From contig CAKUMO010000005.1 of assembly GCA_934667815.1 (NCBI GenBank), positions 26,104-90,103 on the forward strand: a DNA stretch of 64,000 nucleotides, written 5' to 3'. The notes beneath the pieces are model-generated. The model saw only the letters and a list, made by a program, of their open reading frames with translations. It ran no database searches and was not told the DNA's origin. The stretch is from an uncultured Oscillospiraceae bacterium. GTDB taxonomy: Bacteria > Bacillota > Clostridia > Oscillospirales > Oscillospiraceae. Both the position numbers and the translations under genes were made by a program. This document shows, piece by piece, positions 32,701 to 41,115 of the stretch (its first letter is position 1; the number at the start of each line of letters is the position of its first letter).

Positions 32701-32941
32701 GAAAATCCGTGGCCTGTCCCTGAAATTTTCCCTCAAACTGGTCGGTTCCGGCGTAATCTGCGTACCAGTGCATCCGCTGGCAGTCAAACGCCTCCCACGG
32801 TGCGGGTTCGGCGTCGGCTTCCTCGGGACGGAAGAACTGACCCTTTTTGTACTGCCAGTCGGGCAGGCTCAGGCTGTCGGTAAAGCGCAGCATGCCGAGC
32901 TGATTGCAGATGACTTGGATCCTCTGGTCGATAAAATACAT
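29795..32941 (-). CDS. Glycoside hydrolase family 38 alpha-mannosidase
   Basis: 1048 residues, the bacterial GH38 length. The metal/catalytic motif CIGHTHIDVAWWWTVAQTREK lies near residue 260, and the nucleophile aspartate region is LPDVFGYSGALPQI. The C-terminal beta domains include NDCKYGHSILNG and end at KPYEIKTILLR. It should remove alpha-mannose inside the cell, which points to N-glycan-type or mannan-derived oligosaccharides. It follows the binding-protein gene after a terminator-like hairpin and leads the hydrolase part of the operon. Confidence 0.93.
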   Translation of the reverse strand: MYFIDQRIQVICNQLGMLRFTDSLSLPDWQYKKGQFFRPEEADAEPAPWEAFDCQRMHWYADYAGTDQFEGKFQGQATDFHGIPGTHYWFRSHITIPQSMDGKSVWLKLHTQIEEWDDGKNPQFLVFVNHEVVQGADMNHREVLLRKCAVGGEELTLDIQAYTGTLHREFAFLANLYVLDERLNHLYYDIQVPLQAFDRLGQDSKVRLELQTVLNDTINLLDLRVPYSADFYASVERAQQYITENLYEKMCGVSDVIATCIGHTHIDVAWWWTVAQTREKVVRSFATVLKLMDEFPSYKFMSSQPVLYYFLKQRYPELYEKIKQRVAEGRWEVEGGMWLEADCNLTSGESLVRQFLHGKRFFREEFGRDNKILWLPDVFGYSGALPQIMKKSGVDYFMTTKLSWNQINRIPNDTFLWKGIDGTEVLTHLITTLGVGQDPKQSFFTTYNGNLHPDAVMGAWERYQNKEINNDVLISYGYGDGGGGPTRQMLETSERMEKGIRGLPKVRQETARTFFDELNERVKDNLRLETWEGEFYFEYHRGTYTSMARNKRGNRKSELLMMDLELLGVLTGDYPAGADTRLWRDVILLNQFHDILPGSSIAEVYEVTRSEYDALAAEVTELIAERLHRIAGEGAGLTVVNTLGFDRDDVVELGDVAATALADENGTLYPVQKTESGAVAYLKALPSKGWRTYRFAQAQQESPFRRADERHLETPFYRVALDENGGISSIYDKQFDRELVKDGKKANLFRLYEDKPIYYDNWDIDRFYTEKSWDVDDLVSLRWTEDGPVRTTLELEYRCSLSTIRQKIHFYADTRRIDFETTVDWKLHQHLLKVEFPLDIHTDEATFDIQFGNVTRKTHSNTSWDKARFESCAHKWVDYSEGHYGVSLLNDCKYGHSILNGTLALTLVKSGIEPNPNTDVELHRFTYALYPHGETWKQAGTVREGYKLNQPAYAVAGGTPGKQDSYAALDVANVILETVKQAEDGNGTILRLYESENARTKTTLTLPAGVTRAYETNLLEEIETELPVENGVVRFTIKPYEIKTILLR

Positions 32942-33040
32942 AGTTTTCCCTCACTTGTTTGAAGTCTTATTTGCAAAGCAGAGCCGCCGGGCGCTCCGGC
33001 AGCTCTGCGCCGAAAACAAGATTCCCCCGGATTTCAAAAC

Positions 33041-33068
33041 GGGGACCGGTGCATGCGCATCGGTCCCC
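33041..33068 (-). terminator. Terminator-like hairpin between binding protein and GH38
   Basis: 8-bp outer stem GGGGACCG/CGGTCCCC with a 12-nt loop that can pair further; on the minus strand it is followed by GTTTT. It probably lets transport genes be expressed above the hydrolases. Confidence 0.65.
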
Positions 33069-33095
33069 TTTGCCGTAAACGCGGGGTTGATTCTC

Positions 33096-34580
33096 TTATT
33101 TCGAGGCAACCCAAGCGTCGAGCTGCGTCTGGACTTCGGTGAGGATCTTGTCGAAGCCGGAATCACGCATGGCAGACAGCATGGTGTTAATGGTCTCGGT
33201 GGGATCGGCAGCGCCGGTCATGAGTATCGGGCGATATTCATCGAAGATCGCCTTGCAGGCCTTGATCTCGTCGGTTACGTTGGACTGATCGAAAGCGAAG
33301 CCCAGCGCGGGGGAAGCAACAGCCTGTGCGTTCAGAGCCTGAACCTCGGCCCACTGGTTTGAGTTGTCGCCTTCCTTGTAGGAAACGATGAAGAACGTAC
33401 CCTGCGTGTAGCCGGCCATGCCCCAGGACTTGGTGTCGTCAACGACAACCTTGCCGTCGGCGGTGTAGGTGAAGTTGTCGCCCTCGAGGCCATAGTACAG
33501 AGCGTCGCGGACATAGGCGTCGGTGTTGACCAGCTCGAGGAGCTTCAGAGCCTTCTCCGGATACTTGCAGGAAGCGGAGACGGAGTTGATGGAGCCCTGA
33601 ACTGTGGAGTTGGACATCACGGTATCGCCCCACTGGATGGCGACGGCGTCAGCCTTCATGTTCGGGCCCCAAGTGGTCTTGGCAGCCGCGGACCAGCCCT
33701 GTGCCACGAAGCAGGGACGATACTGCGGAGCTGCGTCCAGAACGGCGGCATCGGAGTTGACGTAGCCGGCCTGATACCAGGAGCGCAGGGTTGCGAGGTC
33801 GGCCTTGATGTCGTCCTGTTCAAAGACGGAGACAGCTTTCGCTTCGCCATTCTTATAGGAAACGCCGATGGCCGGGAAGCCGAGGGAGAGATCGTCGTAG
33901 TTCTTGCTATAGATGGCGTCAAGGCCGCCCTTGTTCAGGATGAACACAGCCTCGCCCTTCTTTTCATACATGGCCTTGAGAATCGGGGTGACGGCTTCCA
34001 TGGTGTGGGCATTCTCATAGTCCAGACCGGTTTCCTTCACGAGATTCTCGTCATAGATGAAGTACTGCGTTACAGAGGAATCCTTGTAGGTGGGAACGCC
34101 GTAGATCTTGCCGCCGACTTCGAGGGACTTCCAGTAATCCTCGGGGACGAGGTCGGTCAGGCCGGGGACGGTGTTCAGCAGACCGCTGATGTCAGCCAGA
34201 GCGCCGAGGTGGATGTCGCCGGTGTAGGTGCCGTTGTTGCCGAAGATGATGTCGTACGGCTCGTTGGTGGAGACAATGACGTTGCGGCGGGTATCCCAGT
34301 CGCCCCAGGGGATGACTTCAAAGCTCAGGTGAACGCCGATCTTTTCTTCGAGGTACTTGTCGAGGTTTGCCTTCCAAGCGTCGTAGTTTTCGGGCATACC
34401 GTTGCCGACGGTGATCCACTTCAGGTCAACGATCTCGTCAGGGTTGCCGGGCTCGTTGGAGGGCTGCTTATTGCCGGAGCTGGCGGGGGCGTTGCTGGGA
34501 TCCTGATTGTCCTTGGTGCAGCCGACAAACACGGCGGCGACCATGACAATGACCAGGAGCAGTGCGAGAAGTTTCTTCAT
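33096..34580 (-). CDS. Sugar ABC transporter substrate-binding lipoprotein (LplA-like)
   Basis: 494 residues. Lipoprotein signal with cysteine at residue 21 (VAAVFVGC), a Ser/Asn/Pro linker, then a bacterial family 1 extracellular binding fold: WITVGNGMPENYDAWK, FEVIPWGDWDTRRN and YDIIFGNNGTY. The C-terminal half includes an FVAQGWSAAAKTTWG region. The pattern matches CUT1 LplA/YtcQ-type proteins that capture oligosaccharides. It is third in the transport operon after two permeases. Confidence 0.9.
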   Translation of the reverse strand: MKKLLALLLVIVMVAAVFVGCTKDNQDPSNAPASSGNKQPSNEPGNPDEIVDLKWITVGNGMPENYDAWKANLDKYLEEKIGVHLSFEVIPWGDWDTRRNVIVSTNEPYDIIFGNNGTYTGDIHLGALADISGLLNTVPGLTDLVPEDYWKSLEVGGKIYGVPTYKDSSVTQYFIYDENLVKETGLDYENAHTMEAVTPILKAMYEKKGEAVFILNKGGLDAIYSKNYDDLSLGFPAIGVSYKNGEAKAVSVFEQDDIKADLATLRSWYQAGYVNSDAAVLDAAPQYRPCFVAQGWSAAAKTTWGPNMKADAVAIQWGDTVMSNSTVQGSINSVSASCKYPEKALKLLELVNTDAYVRDALYYGLEGDNFTYTADGKVVVDDTKSWGMAGYTQGTFFIVSYKEGDNSNQWAEVQALNAQAVASPALGFAFDQSNVTDEIKACKAIFDEYRPILMTGAADPTETINTMLSAMRDSGFDKILTEVQTQLDAWVASK

Positions 34581-34652
34581 TTTGTTTCCTCCTAAATTTT
34601 TTTGGCTTACGGAAATCTATTGCAGCGGCGGCGCCGCTTCAATACAGTTGAC

Positions 34653-35594
34653 TTATCCCTTGACCGCGCCGATGGTCAGGCCGGAGATGAAATAGCGCTG
34701 GAAGAAGGGATAGACGCAGGCAATCGGCACGGCAACGACAAAGGCGATTGCCATACGGACGGATTCCTGCGGCATGGAGCGCGCGAGGTCGGCAGTGCCG
34801 AGGCCGGCCGTCGGGTTTTTGGTCAGGTATTCGACCTTGCTCTGCATCATCTGAAGCATGGATTGCAGGGAACGCAGGTGGTCGCTGCGGATATAGAGCA
34901 GGGACTGATACCAGTCGTTCCAGTAGCCGAAGGCCAAAAACAGCGCGATGGTCGCCAGCACCGGCTTGGACACGGGCAGCACGATCTTGAAGAAGATCGT
35001 CCACTGCGACGCGCCGTCGATGACGGCCGACTCGATCACAGAGTCCGGGATGGTAGAACGGAAGAACGTTCGCGTGATGATGACGTTGAAACTGGAGACC
35101 GCAAGCGGCAGAATCAGCGCCCAGATGGTATCCGTAAGCTTCAGAATGCGGGTATTGACCACATAGGATGCGGCCAGACCGCCGCCGAAGATCATGGGGA
35201 TAAAAATCAGAATGGTCAAAAAGCCGTGCAGCTTGTATTCTCTGCGGGACAGGACGTAGCCCATCAGCGACGTCAGCATCACGCCGATGATCGTGCCAAG
35301 CACCGTGACCTCAACGGACACCCACAGCGAACGCAGGATGGTCGCACGCTGCGTCCAGAGATATTGATAGGCGCTTGCGGAGATGGTCTTTGCGGTCACA
35401 TAGAACTGATAGCCCTGCGTGCGCACGACCTGCTCATCCGTGATGGAGATGATAAAGATGAAGATGACCGGCAGCAGGCACGACAGCGCCAGCAGCAGAA
35501 ACAGCAGATTGAACAGGACATTGGTCACCGGCTTGATCCGGTTGAGCTTTGTCATGTTGTCGTTGGTCGTAACGGGATGTTTTCTTCTTGCCAT
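34653..35594 (-). CDS. Sugar ABC transporter permease (LplC-like)
   Basis: 313 residues, six membrane helices. The EAA loop that contacts the ATPase reads ESAVIDGASQWTIFFKIVLP, followed by FGYWNDWYQSLLYI, typical of the second CUT1 permease (MalG/LplC). It lies 13 bp after the first permease. No ATPase gene is in the locus; such systems usually share a housekeeping MsmX/UgpC ATPase encoded elsewhere. Confidence 0.92.
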   Translation of the reverse strand: MARRKHPVTTNDNMTKLNRIKPVTNVLFNLLFLLLALSCLLPVIFIFIISITDEQVVRTQGYQFYVTAKTISASAYQYLWTQRATILRSLWVSVEVTVLGTIIGVMLTSLMGYVLSRREYKLHGFLTILIFIPMIFGGGLAASYVVNTRILKLTDTIWALILPLAVSSFNVIITRTFFRSTIPDSVIESAVIDGASQWTIFFKIVLPVSKPVLATIALFLAFGYWNDWYQSLLYIRSDHLRSLQSMLQMMQSKVEYLTKNPTAGLGTADLARSMPQESVRMAIAFVVAVPIACVYPFFQRYFISGLTIGAVKG

Positions 35595-35607
35595 GTTGCA
35601 CCTCCCG

Positions 35608-36582
35608 TCAGATCAGAGCGCTGGACTTATCGACCTTGCGGACGACGGCGTTTGCCAGCAGGATGGTGATGCAGCCGATGATGGACTGGAACATGGACGC
35701 CGCCGCACTCTGCCCGATGCTCGTGTTGCCCGTGACCATCTGGAAGATCTTCACGTCGAAGGTCGCAACGACCGGCGTCAGCGGTTGGCCCGCTCCCCTC
35801 GTGACCTGATAGAACAGGCCGAAATCGGAGGAGAAGATGTGGCCGACGGCCATGATGAACATCATGATAATGATGGGCTTGAGCGAGGGAATGGTCACAT
35901 ACCACGCCTGCTGCCACTTCGACGCACCGTCGAGCGAGGCGGCCTCGTAGAGCGTGGAGTCGATGCCGGTAATGGATGCGAGGTACACGACCATACTGTA
36001 ACCGATCACCTTCCAGACATGCATGATAACCAGAATATATGGCCAGTATTTCGGTTCAAAGTACCAGTTGATATTCTCGCCGCCAAAGGCACGGACGACG
36101 CTGTTGAGCAGGCCCTTGTCCGTGACGAGCATCGCATAGACAAAGTAGCTGACGACCAGCCACGACATAAAGTGCGGCATGAACATGAGCGTCTGATAGA
36201 ACTTGGACTTCCGCTTGCTGTAAATATTGCTGATCATGATCGCCAGCGTGACCGGCAGAACGATGTCCAGCACGATAAACACAATGTTGTATAGCAGCGT
36301 ATTGCGCAGGATCTGCGGGAAGTCGCGCAGCTTGATGAAGTACTCGAAGTTCTTCAGGCCCGCCCACTCGCTGTGGAACAGATTGTATAAAAAGCTCTTG
36401 GTGCCGTCGACGATCTTGTAATCCTTCAGTGCCAGCACGATGCCGAACATCGGCAGATAGCAGAACAGGATATACCATACGAACGTCGGCACGGCAAGGA
36501 TTGTCAGCTCGATGTCATCGCGCGTCCATTTCCAGAAGGGCTTCTTCTTTGTCCCGGTCGCCCGGGGCTTGAGTTTGGACAT
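35608..36582 (-). CDS. Sugar ABC transporter permease (LplB-like)
   Basis: 324 residues with six membrane helices and the EAA loop YEAASLDGASKWQQAWYVTI. The N-terminus is long and basic, as in LplB. The ATG at 36582 (MSKLKPR) follows AGGGTGAAG. Longer in-frame extensions upstream would run through the predicted promoter and operator. It is the first gene of the leftward glycan operon. Confidence 0.92.
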   Translation of the reverse strand: MSKLKPRATGTKKKPFWKWTRDDIELTILAVPTFVWYILFCYLPMFGIVLALKDYKIVDGTKSFLYNLFHSEWAGLKNFEYFIKLRDFPQILRNTLLYNIVFIVLDIVLPVTLAIMISNIYSKRKSKFYQTLMFMPHFMSWLVVSYFVYAMLVTDKGLLNSVVRAFGGENINWYFEPKYWPYILVIMHVWKVIGYSMVVYLASITGIDSTLYEAASLDGASKWQQAWYVTIPSLKPIIIMMFIMAVGHIFSSDFGLFYQVTRGAGQPLTPVVATFDVKIFQMVTGNTSIGQSAAASMFQSIIGCITILLANAVVRKVDKSSALI

Positions 36583-36628
36583 TTCTTCACCCTGCTTCCA
36601 TGTTGATTCGTATCTCTTAAGCACCCCT

Positions 36629-36697
36629 ATTATAGCAGATAACCCCACCAAATTTATAGTCTGAAAAGGAAACTTCATAGTATGAAAAGGATACATT
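36629..36697 (-). promoter_or_regulatory. Promoter and tandem operator of the glycan transport operon
   Basis: An extended -10 TGCTATAAT (TATAAT at 36634-36629) has no good -35. Directly upstream are two direct repeats 21 bp apart, AGTCTGAAAAGGAAAC (36658-36673) and AGTATGAAAAGGATAC (36679-36694). Two helical turns between direct repeats that abut the -35 is the usual site layout of an AraC-type activator such as YesN. Confidence 0.6.
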
Positions 36698-36817
36698 TTT
36701 AGAAATTTTTTCAAAAACTATTTCTTGTCATTTTCTCCTTTCTGTCGTTTTGCACAAATTTCAGAAAACTTTTTGTGCAATCTTCCGATTCTCCGCACCG
36801 CAGTATTTTCCTATCGG

Positions 36818-36864
36818 AATGTATCCATTTCATACTAGCGCACTGCGGTTTTTTATGTCATAAT
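36818..36864 (+). promoter_or_regulatory. Promoter and operator of the GH20 gene
   Basis: AATGTATCCATTTCATACT (36818-36836) is the reverse complement, with one mismatch, of the operator repeat at 36679-36697. It ends at the -35 position of a promoter with -10 CATAAT (36859-36864). The shared site links GH20 to the transport operon. Confidence 0.6.
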
Positions 36865-36908
36865 AGAACATAGCGGAGCTTCCGCAATCAAGACAAGGAG
36901 TATATCCT

Positions 36909-38780
36909 ATGATGCGCAAACAACACATTCATATTCTCGGCCAGACTCCCGCAGGCTGGCAGAAGGCGCTGACGGAGCTTCAGCAGGAGCTGGGCTACGT
37001 GTCCGCCGACGACGGCATTGAAATCCAATGCGTTCAAGGAAACGACCTGCGCGTCGAGTCCGACGGCCGCACGGTCACGCTGACGTGGGCCGCGCCGGTG
37101 CAGTTCTACCGCGCGCTGAGCCTGATTCCGCAGCCGCTCGCCGCCTGCTCCGTGCACGAAAAGGCACGCTTTGAGACCTGCGGTGTGATGTTCGACTGCT
37201 CGCGCAACGCCGTGCTCAAGCCCGAGGGGCTGCGCTATATCCTGCGCAAGATGGCGCTGATGGGGCTGAACATGGGCATGATGTACACCGAGGACACCTA
37301 CGAGGTCCCCGAGCAGCCCTTCTTCGGCTACAAGCGCGGCCGTTATAGCTATGACGAATTAAAGGCGCTGGACGATTACGCCGATCTTTTCGGCATCGAG
37401 CTTTGCCCGTGCATCCAGACGCTTGGCCACCTCAAGCGCATTCTGCACTGGCCGGCCTTCCACAGCTACCGCGACAACGACGAGGTTCTGCTTGCCGACG
37501 ACGAAAACACCTATGTTCTGCTCGATCAGATGATCCGTGCAGCTACGGCGCCCTACCGCTCCAAGCGCATCCATCTGGGTATGGACGAGGCTTTCGGCGT
37601 CGGTCTCGGCGCACATCTGGTATTCCATGGCTACGAGGATCCGCACAGCGTTATCGGTCGTCACCTCAAGCGCGTGCTGGAGATCACGGATAAGTACGGT
37701 CTGTCCGCCATGATGTGGAGCGATATGTACTTCCACCTCGACGGCCGCAACTATCACAGCGAGGGACTGCCCTCGCAGAAGGCAAAGGACGCGGTCGATC
37801 CGCGCATCACGCTGATGTACTGGGATTACTACCAGTCGAAGGAGGAAATGTACGCCGACGCGCTTTACAAGCACGCGCAGTTCCCCGCGCCCACGGTCTT
37901 TGCCGGCGGCATCTGGACATGGATCGGCCCGGCCCCGGATTATCCCGTGACCTTTGCCAACACCGTTGCGGGACTGACAGCCTGCATGAAAGCCGGTGTG
38001 CCGCTCGTGCTGGCGACGGCATGGGGCGACAACGGCGGCGAGGCCAACATGACCGCCGCGCTGCTGGGCATGCAGCTCTATGGCGAAATGACCTACACCG
38101 GCGTTTATGACGACGTCGCGCTGCGCACGCGTTTTGCCCGCTGCTGCAACGCCGACGCGCAGGCATTTTTGGACATCAGCCTGCTCAACAGCGTTCCCGG
38201 CATGGTCAGCTATTCCAATGATCCCTGCAACGCCTGCAAATTCCTGCTGTATCAGGATCCGCTAATCCAGCTCTTTGAGGCGGACACCGAGGGGCTTGCG
38301 CTGAGCCGCCATTTTGGCTCTCTTGTGCAGAAATACGCGCAGTACGCGCACGAAAATCCCGAATACGCGCTGCTCTTTGACTTCTACACCGCGCTTGCCC
38401 ACGCGCTGGCTCTGAAGTGCGTCTGGCACGAGCAGGCAGGCGGCATTGTCCGCTGCGGCGACCGCGAAGCGGCCTCTGCGCTGGCAGACGGCGTGCCCGC
38501 AACGATTGAGGCGCTCGACACGCTGCGCGTTCTGTGGCGCAAGCTCTGGGAATCCACAAACAAACCCAACGGCTTTGAAATTCTTGAGGTCCGACTCGGC
38601 GGCGTGGCCGCGCGCATGTCCACGGCGGGCGAGAAGATGCGTGCCTTTGCCGACGGTGAGGTCGAGACCATCCCTGAGCTGCTGGAAAAATCTCTCGTCA
38701 CCAAGCGCCACCCGGACGGCCACATCAACTGCACCAACACCATGGACGAGATCGCCACTCCCGGCCGGATTGATTATTAA
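36909..38780 (+). CDS. Glycoside hydrolase family 20 (beta-N-acetylhexosaminidase)
   Basis: 623 residues. After an N-terminal alpha/beta domain, the TIM barrel has FETCGVMFDCSRNAVLK, MALMGLNMGMMYTEDTYE, and the catalytic Asp-Glu pair in RIHLGMDEAFGVGLG. FAGGIWTWIGPAPDYP lines the substrate pocket. GH20 enzymes remove terminal GlcNAc/GalNAc by substrate-assisted catalysis. No signal peptide, so it is cytoplasmic. AAGGAG precedes two tandem ATG codons (36909 chosen). It is transcribed away from the sugar transport operon under a shared operator. Confidence 0.88.
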   Translation: MMRKQHIHILGQTPAGWQKALTELQQELGYVSADDGIEIQCVQGNDLRVESDGRTVTLTWAAPVQFYRALSLIPQPLAACSVHEKARFETCGVMFDCSRNAVLKPEGLRYILRKMALMGLNMGMMYTEDTYEVPEQPFFGYKRGRYSYDELKALDDYADLFGIELCPCIQTLGHLKRILHWPAFHSYRDNDEVLLADDENTYVLLDQMIRAATAPYRSKRIHLGMDEAFGVGLGAHLVFHGYEDPHSVIGRHLKRVLEITDKYGLSAMMWSDMYFHLDGRNYHSEGLPSQKAKDAVDPRITLMYWDYYQSKEEMYADALYKHAQFPAPTVFAGGIWTWIGPAPDYPVTFANTVAGLTACMKAGVPLVLATAWGDNGGEANMTAALLGMQLYGEMTYTGVYDDVALRTRFARCCNADAQAFLDISLLNSVPGMVSYSNDPCNACKFLLYQDPLIQLFEADTEGLALSRHFGSLVQKYAQYAHENPEYALLFDFYTALAHALALKCVWHEQAGGIVRCGDREAASALADGVPATIEALDTLRVLWRKLWESTNKPNGFEILEVRLGGVAARMSTAGEKMRAFADGEVETIPELLEKSLVTKRHPDGHINCTNTMDEIATPGRIDY

Positions 38781-38859
38781 GCAAATCCGGCGGCGAGGCC
38801 GCAAGCTCCTGCACCAGCCATTTCCGCTTCATTACGGAAACCGAATTTTGTTTATTTCC

Positions 38860-38897
38860 AAAAACAGGCACGCTGCGAATACAGCGTGCCTGTTTTT
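38860..38897 (+). terminator. Terminator after GH20
   Basis: A 16-bp perfect stem (38860-38875 with 38882-38897) ending in a T-run; it abuts repeat B copy 3. Confidence 0.85.
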
Positions 38898-39097
38898 GGC
38901 TTGTCAAAAAAGTCCTTTTGGACTTTTTTGACAAGCTGCCTGCAAAATTGCAAAATCAGAATTTGTATTTATATTATTTATTTTGCAATTTTGGCCGCTG
39001 CGGCGGGTTATTGAACGCGAAAGGGAACCCTGACGGTTCCCTTTCACACTATCCTTCCCTCCGAAATTTTCGGCCAGATAGGGTTTTTGACAGCCTG
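38898..39097 (+). repeat. Dispersed repeat B, copy 3
   Basis: It starts GGCTTGTCAAAAAAGTCC with its hairpin partner and has the AAAATTGCAAAA stem. It shares the conserved block (38981-39073) and ends GGGTTTTTGACAGCCTG. It lies between the convergent GH20 and mnmA genes. Confidence 0.8.
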
Positions 39098-39213
39098 CAC
39101 TTCGCCGCGTCGCGGTACATGCACCGTTTCCCCCTCTTTCTTGATCTCACTTGTTTATACGCAGCGGCCGCGCACAGGTTGGTATTTTTTTGCGGCAAAT
39201 CATAAAAAAGAAG
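39098..39213. other. Intergenic stretch without recognised feature
   Basis: No ORF with a ribosome site and no repeat match; it lies between repeat B copy 3 and the mnmA terminator. Confidence 0.5.
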
Positions 39214-39255
39214 TTCGCCGCGCAAGGGCAATCATGCGTACCTCTGCGCGGCGAA
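39214..39255 (-). terminator. Terminator of the HD-mnmA operon
   Basis: Stem TTCGCCGCGCA/TGCGCGGCGAA; on the minus strand it is followed by TTCTTTTTT. Confidence 0.75.
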
Positions 39256-39313
39256 AACCGCAATCCTGTCGAATATAATGTATCAGTTTTTATGTGCGAT
39301 TTCAAGCGGTTTC

Positions 39314-40375
39314 TCACCGCTCGATTACACCGCCGCCGAGGACGACCTCGCCGTCGTAAAACACGGCGGCCTGCCCGGGCGTGGGCGCCCGCTGCGGCTC
39401 GTCGAAGTGCAGCAGCACGCCCGTCTCCGTCCGCGTGATCTCAACGGGCTGCTCGTGCTGGCGGTAACGCAGCTTGGCCGCACAGCGAAAGCGCTCGGCC
39501 GGCGCCTCGCCCGCAATCCAATGCACCTGACCCACACGCACGTCGCGCCGGTACAGATCCTCCGCGTCGCCCAAAACAACCGTGTTGTTCTCCGGGCAGA
39601 GTGCGCAGACATATTTTTTCTCCGGCAGCGACAATCCCAGCCCGCGATGCTGACCGATCGTGTAGCGAATCAGCCCGTCGTGCCGCCCCAAAACGCGGCC
39701 AGACGGATCGACAAAATCGCCGGGCGCAGCCTTTTTCCCGGTATGCAGCTCGATCACGCGCGCGTAATCGCCGTCCGGCACAAAGCAGATATCCTGACTG
39801 TCCGGCTTTTCCGCATTCAGAAAGCCCGCTGCCTCCGCAAGCGCCCGGGTCTCGTGCTTGTGCAGCGAACCGAGGGGAAAGAGCGTGTGCGCAAGCTGCT
39901 CCTGTGTCATGTCATAGAGCACATAGCTCTGATCCTTCGAGGCATCAAGCGCCTTTTTGAGAACATAGCTTTCCCCGGCGCGCTCGATGCGCGCATAGTG
40001 TCCCGTGGCGATATGGTCGCAGCCGAGCACCTTCGCGCGGTCAAAGAGCTTGGCGAACTTCATATAGCGGTTGCAGTCGATGCAGGGGTTCGGCGTGAGG
40101 CCGGCTTCGTAGCTGCGGACGAATTTCTCAATGACCTTTTCGCGGAAATCCTCCGAAAAATTAAACACGTAGTAAGGCATTTTCAGCCGTGCTGCGACGC
40201 TTCTGGCATCCTCGACGTCATCCAGCGAGCAGCAGGTGCGGCTGCGGCTGATGCCCGCATCCTCGTTGGTATAGAGCTTCATCGTGCAGCCGACGCAGTC
40301 GTTCCCGGCATCGGCCAGCAGCTTGGCCGCGACGCTCGAGTCCACGCCGCCGCTCATGGCGATCAGAATTTTCAT
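39314..40375 (-). CDS. mnmA: tRNA-specific 2-thiouridylase MnmA (copy 2)
   Basis: 353 residues with PP-loop SGGVDSSVAAKLL, first catalytic cysteine in TPNPCIDCNRYMKF, second in DSQDICFVPDGDY, and YTIGQHRGLG. Unlike copy 1 it has the RSRTCCSLDDVEDAR insertion and the standard KDQSYVLYDM. The ATG at 40375 overlaps the stop of the HD-domain gene (ATGA). Both copies keep all catalytic residues, so they may divide work between tRNAs or between sulfur donors. Confidence 0.94.
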   Translation of the reverse strand: MKILIAMSGGVDSSVAAKLLADAGNDCVGCTMKLYTNEDAGISRSRTCCSLDDVEDARSVAARLKMPYYVFNFSEDFREKVIEKFVRSYEAGLTPNPCIDCNRYMKFAKLFDRAKVLGCDHIATGHYARIERAGESYVLKKALDASKDQSYVLYDMTQEQLAHTLFPLGSLHKHETRALAEAAGFLNAEKPDSQDICFVPDGDYARVIELHTGKKAAPGDFVDPSGRVLGRHDGLIRYTIGQHRGLGLSLPEKKYVCALCPENNTVVLGDAEDLYRRDVRVGQVHWIAGEAPAERFRCAAKLRYRQHEQPVEITRTETGVLLHFDEPQRAPTPGQAAVFYDGEVVLGGGVIER

Positions 40376-40935
40376 GACCAATCCGCCGCAGGCGTCGCGC
40401 GCATGGCAAGAATCGTCCGCTCGATCAGCTCGTCAAGCGTCCAGCCGAGCATTTCCGCGCCGCGTGAAATGACTTCTCTCGAGCAGCCCGCCGCAAATCC
40501 GGCAGATTTGAACTTTTTCTTCACGGACTTCAGTTCCAGATCTTGCACGCTCTTTGACGGCCGCATCAGCGCGACCGCGCCGATCAGGCCGGTCAGCTCA
40601 TCCGTTGCATAGAGCACCTTTTCCATCTCGCGCTCGGGGCGGATGTCCACGGTGACGCCGTAGCCGTGGCTCGCCGTCGCACGGATGATGGACTCGTCCA
40701 GTCCGGCCTCGCGCATCAGCTCCTGACCTTTGATGCAGTGCTGCTCCGGCCAGCGCTCGAAGTCCAGATCGTGCAGCAGGCCGACGACCGCCCAATACTC
40801 AGCCTCGTCGCCGCAGCCCAGCTCATTTGCAAAGTAACGCATCACGCCCGAGACAATCTCGGCGTGCTTCAGATGAAAAGGCTCGGAATTGTACTGCCGC
40901 AGCAGGGCCTCCGCCTGTTCCATGGTGGGAATCAT
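40372..40935 (-). CDS. HD-domain phosphohydrolase family protein
   Basis: 187 residues. HD motif: LKHAEIVSGVM (first His), then VGLLHDLDFERWPEQH with the HD pair, and IIRATASHGYG carrying a third metal-ligand histidine. These small HD proteins are widespread and uncharacterised; some hydrolyse nucleotides. The ATG at 40935 follows AAGGAG by 8 nt. It is the first gene of an operon with mnmA copy 2. Confidence 0.85.
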   Translation of the reverse strand: MIPTMEQAEALLRQYNSEPFHLKHAEIVSGVMRYFANELGCGDEAEYWAVVGLLHDLDFERWPEQHCIKGQELMREAGLDESIIRATASHGYGVTVDIRPEREMEKVLYATDELTGLIGAVALMRPSKSVQDLELKSVKKKFKSAGFAAGCSREVISRGAEMLGWTLDELIERTILAMRATPAADWS

Positions 40936-40981
40936 AGGGATCGCTCCTTTGTATAATATACTTTCAGAGTAGGTTGGTATT

Positions 40982-41010
40982 GTTATAGCACGAAAACCCG
41001 GCGCTGTCAA
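40982..41010 (-). promoter_or_regulatory. Promoter of the HD-mnmA operon
   Basis: TTGACA (41010-41005), 17-bp spacer, TGC-TATAAC (TATAAC at 40987-40982): near-consensus with extended -10. Confidence 0.8.
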
Positions 41011-41051
41011 GCGCGTGCCGCAGGCGTGTTCGTTTTTTTCACAAGCCGACT

Positions 41052-41086
41052 GCAACGGGGCGCATCTGAAAGATGCGCCCCGTTGC
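41052..41086. terminator. Hairpin after the Na/Pi symporter gene
   Basis: A 16-bp perfect stem with a GAA loop. It lies 30 bp beyond the symporter stop and upstream of the HD-mnmA promoter. Confidence 0.7.
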
Positions 41087-41115
41087 TTATTTATATAATA
41101 ATAATTAAAGCAAAT

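Noticed and set aside
34653..35669. Plus-strand frames with high charge over the LplC-like permease
   Set aside because: They are mirror frames of membrane helices and lack ribosome sites and families.
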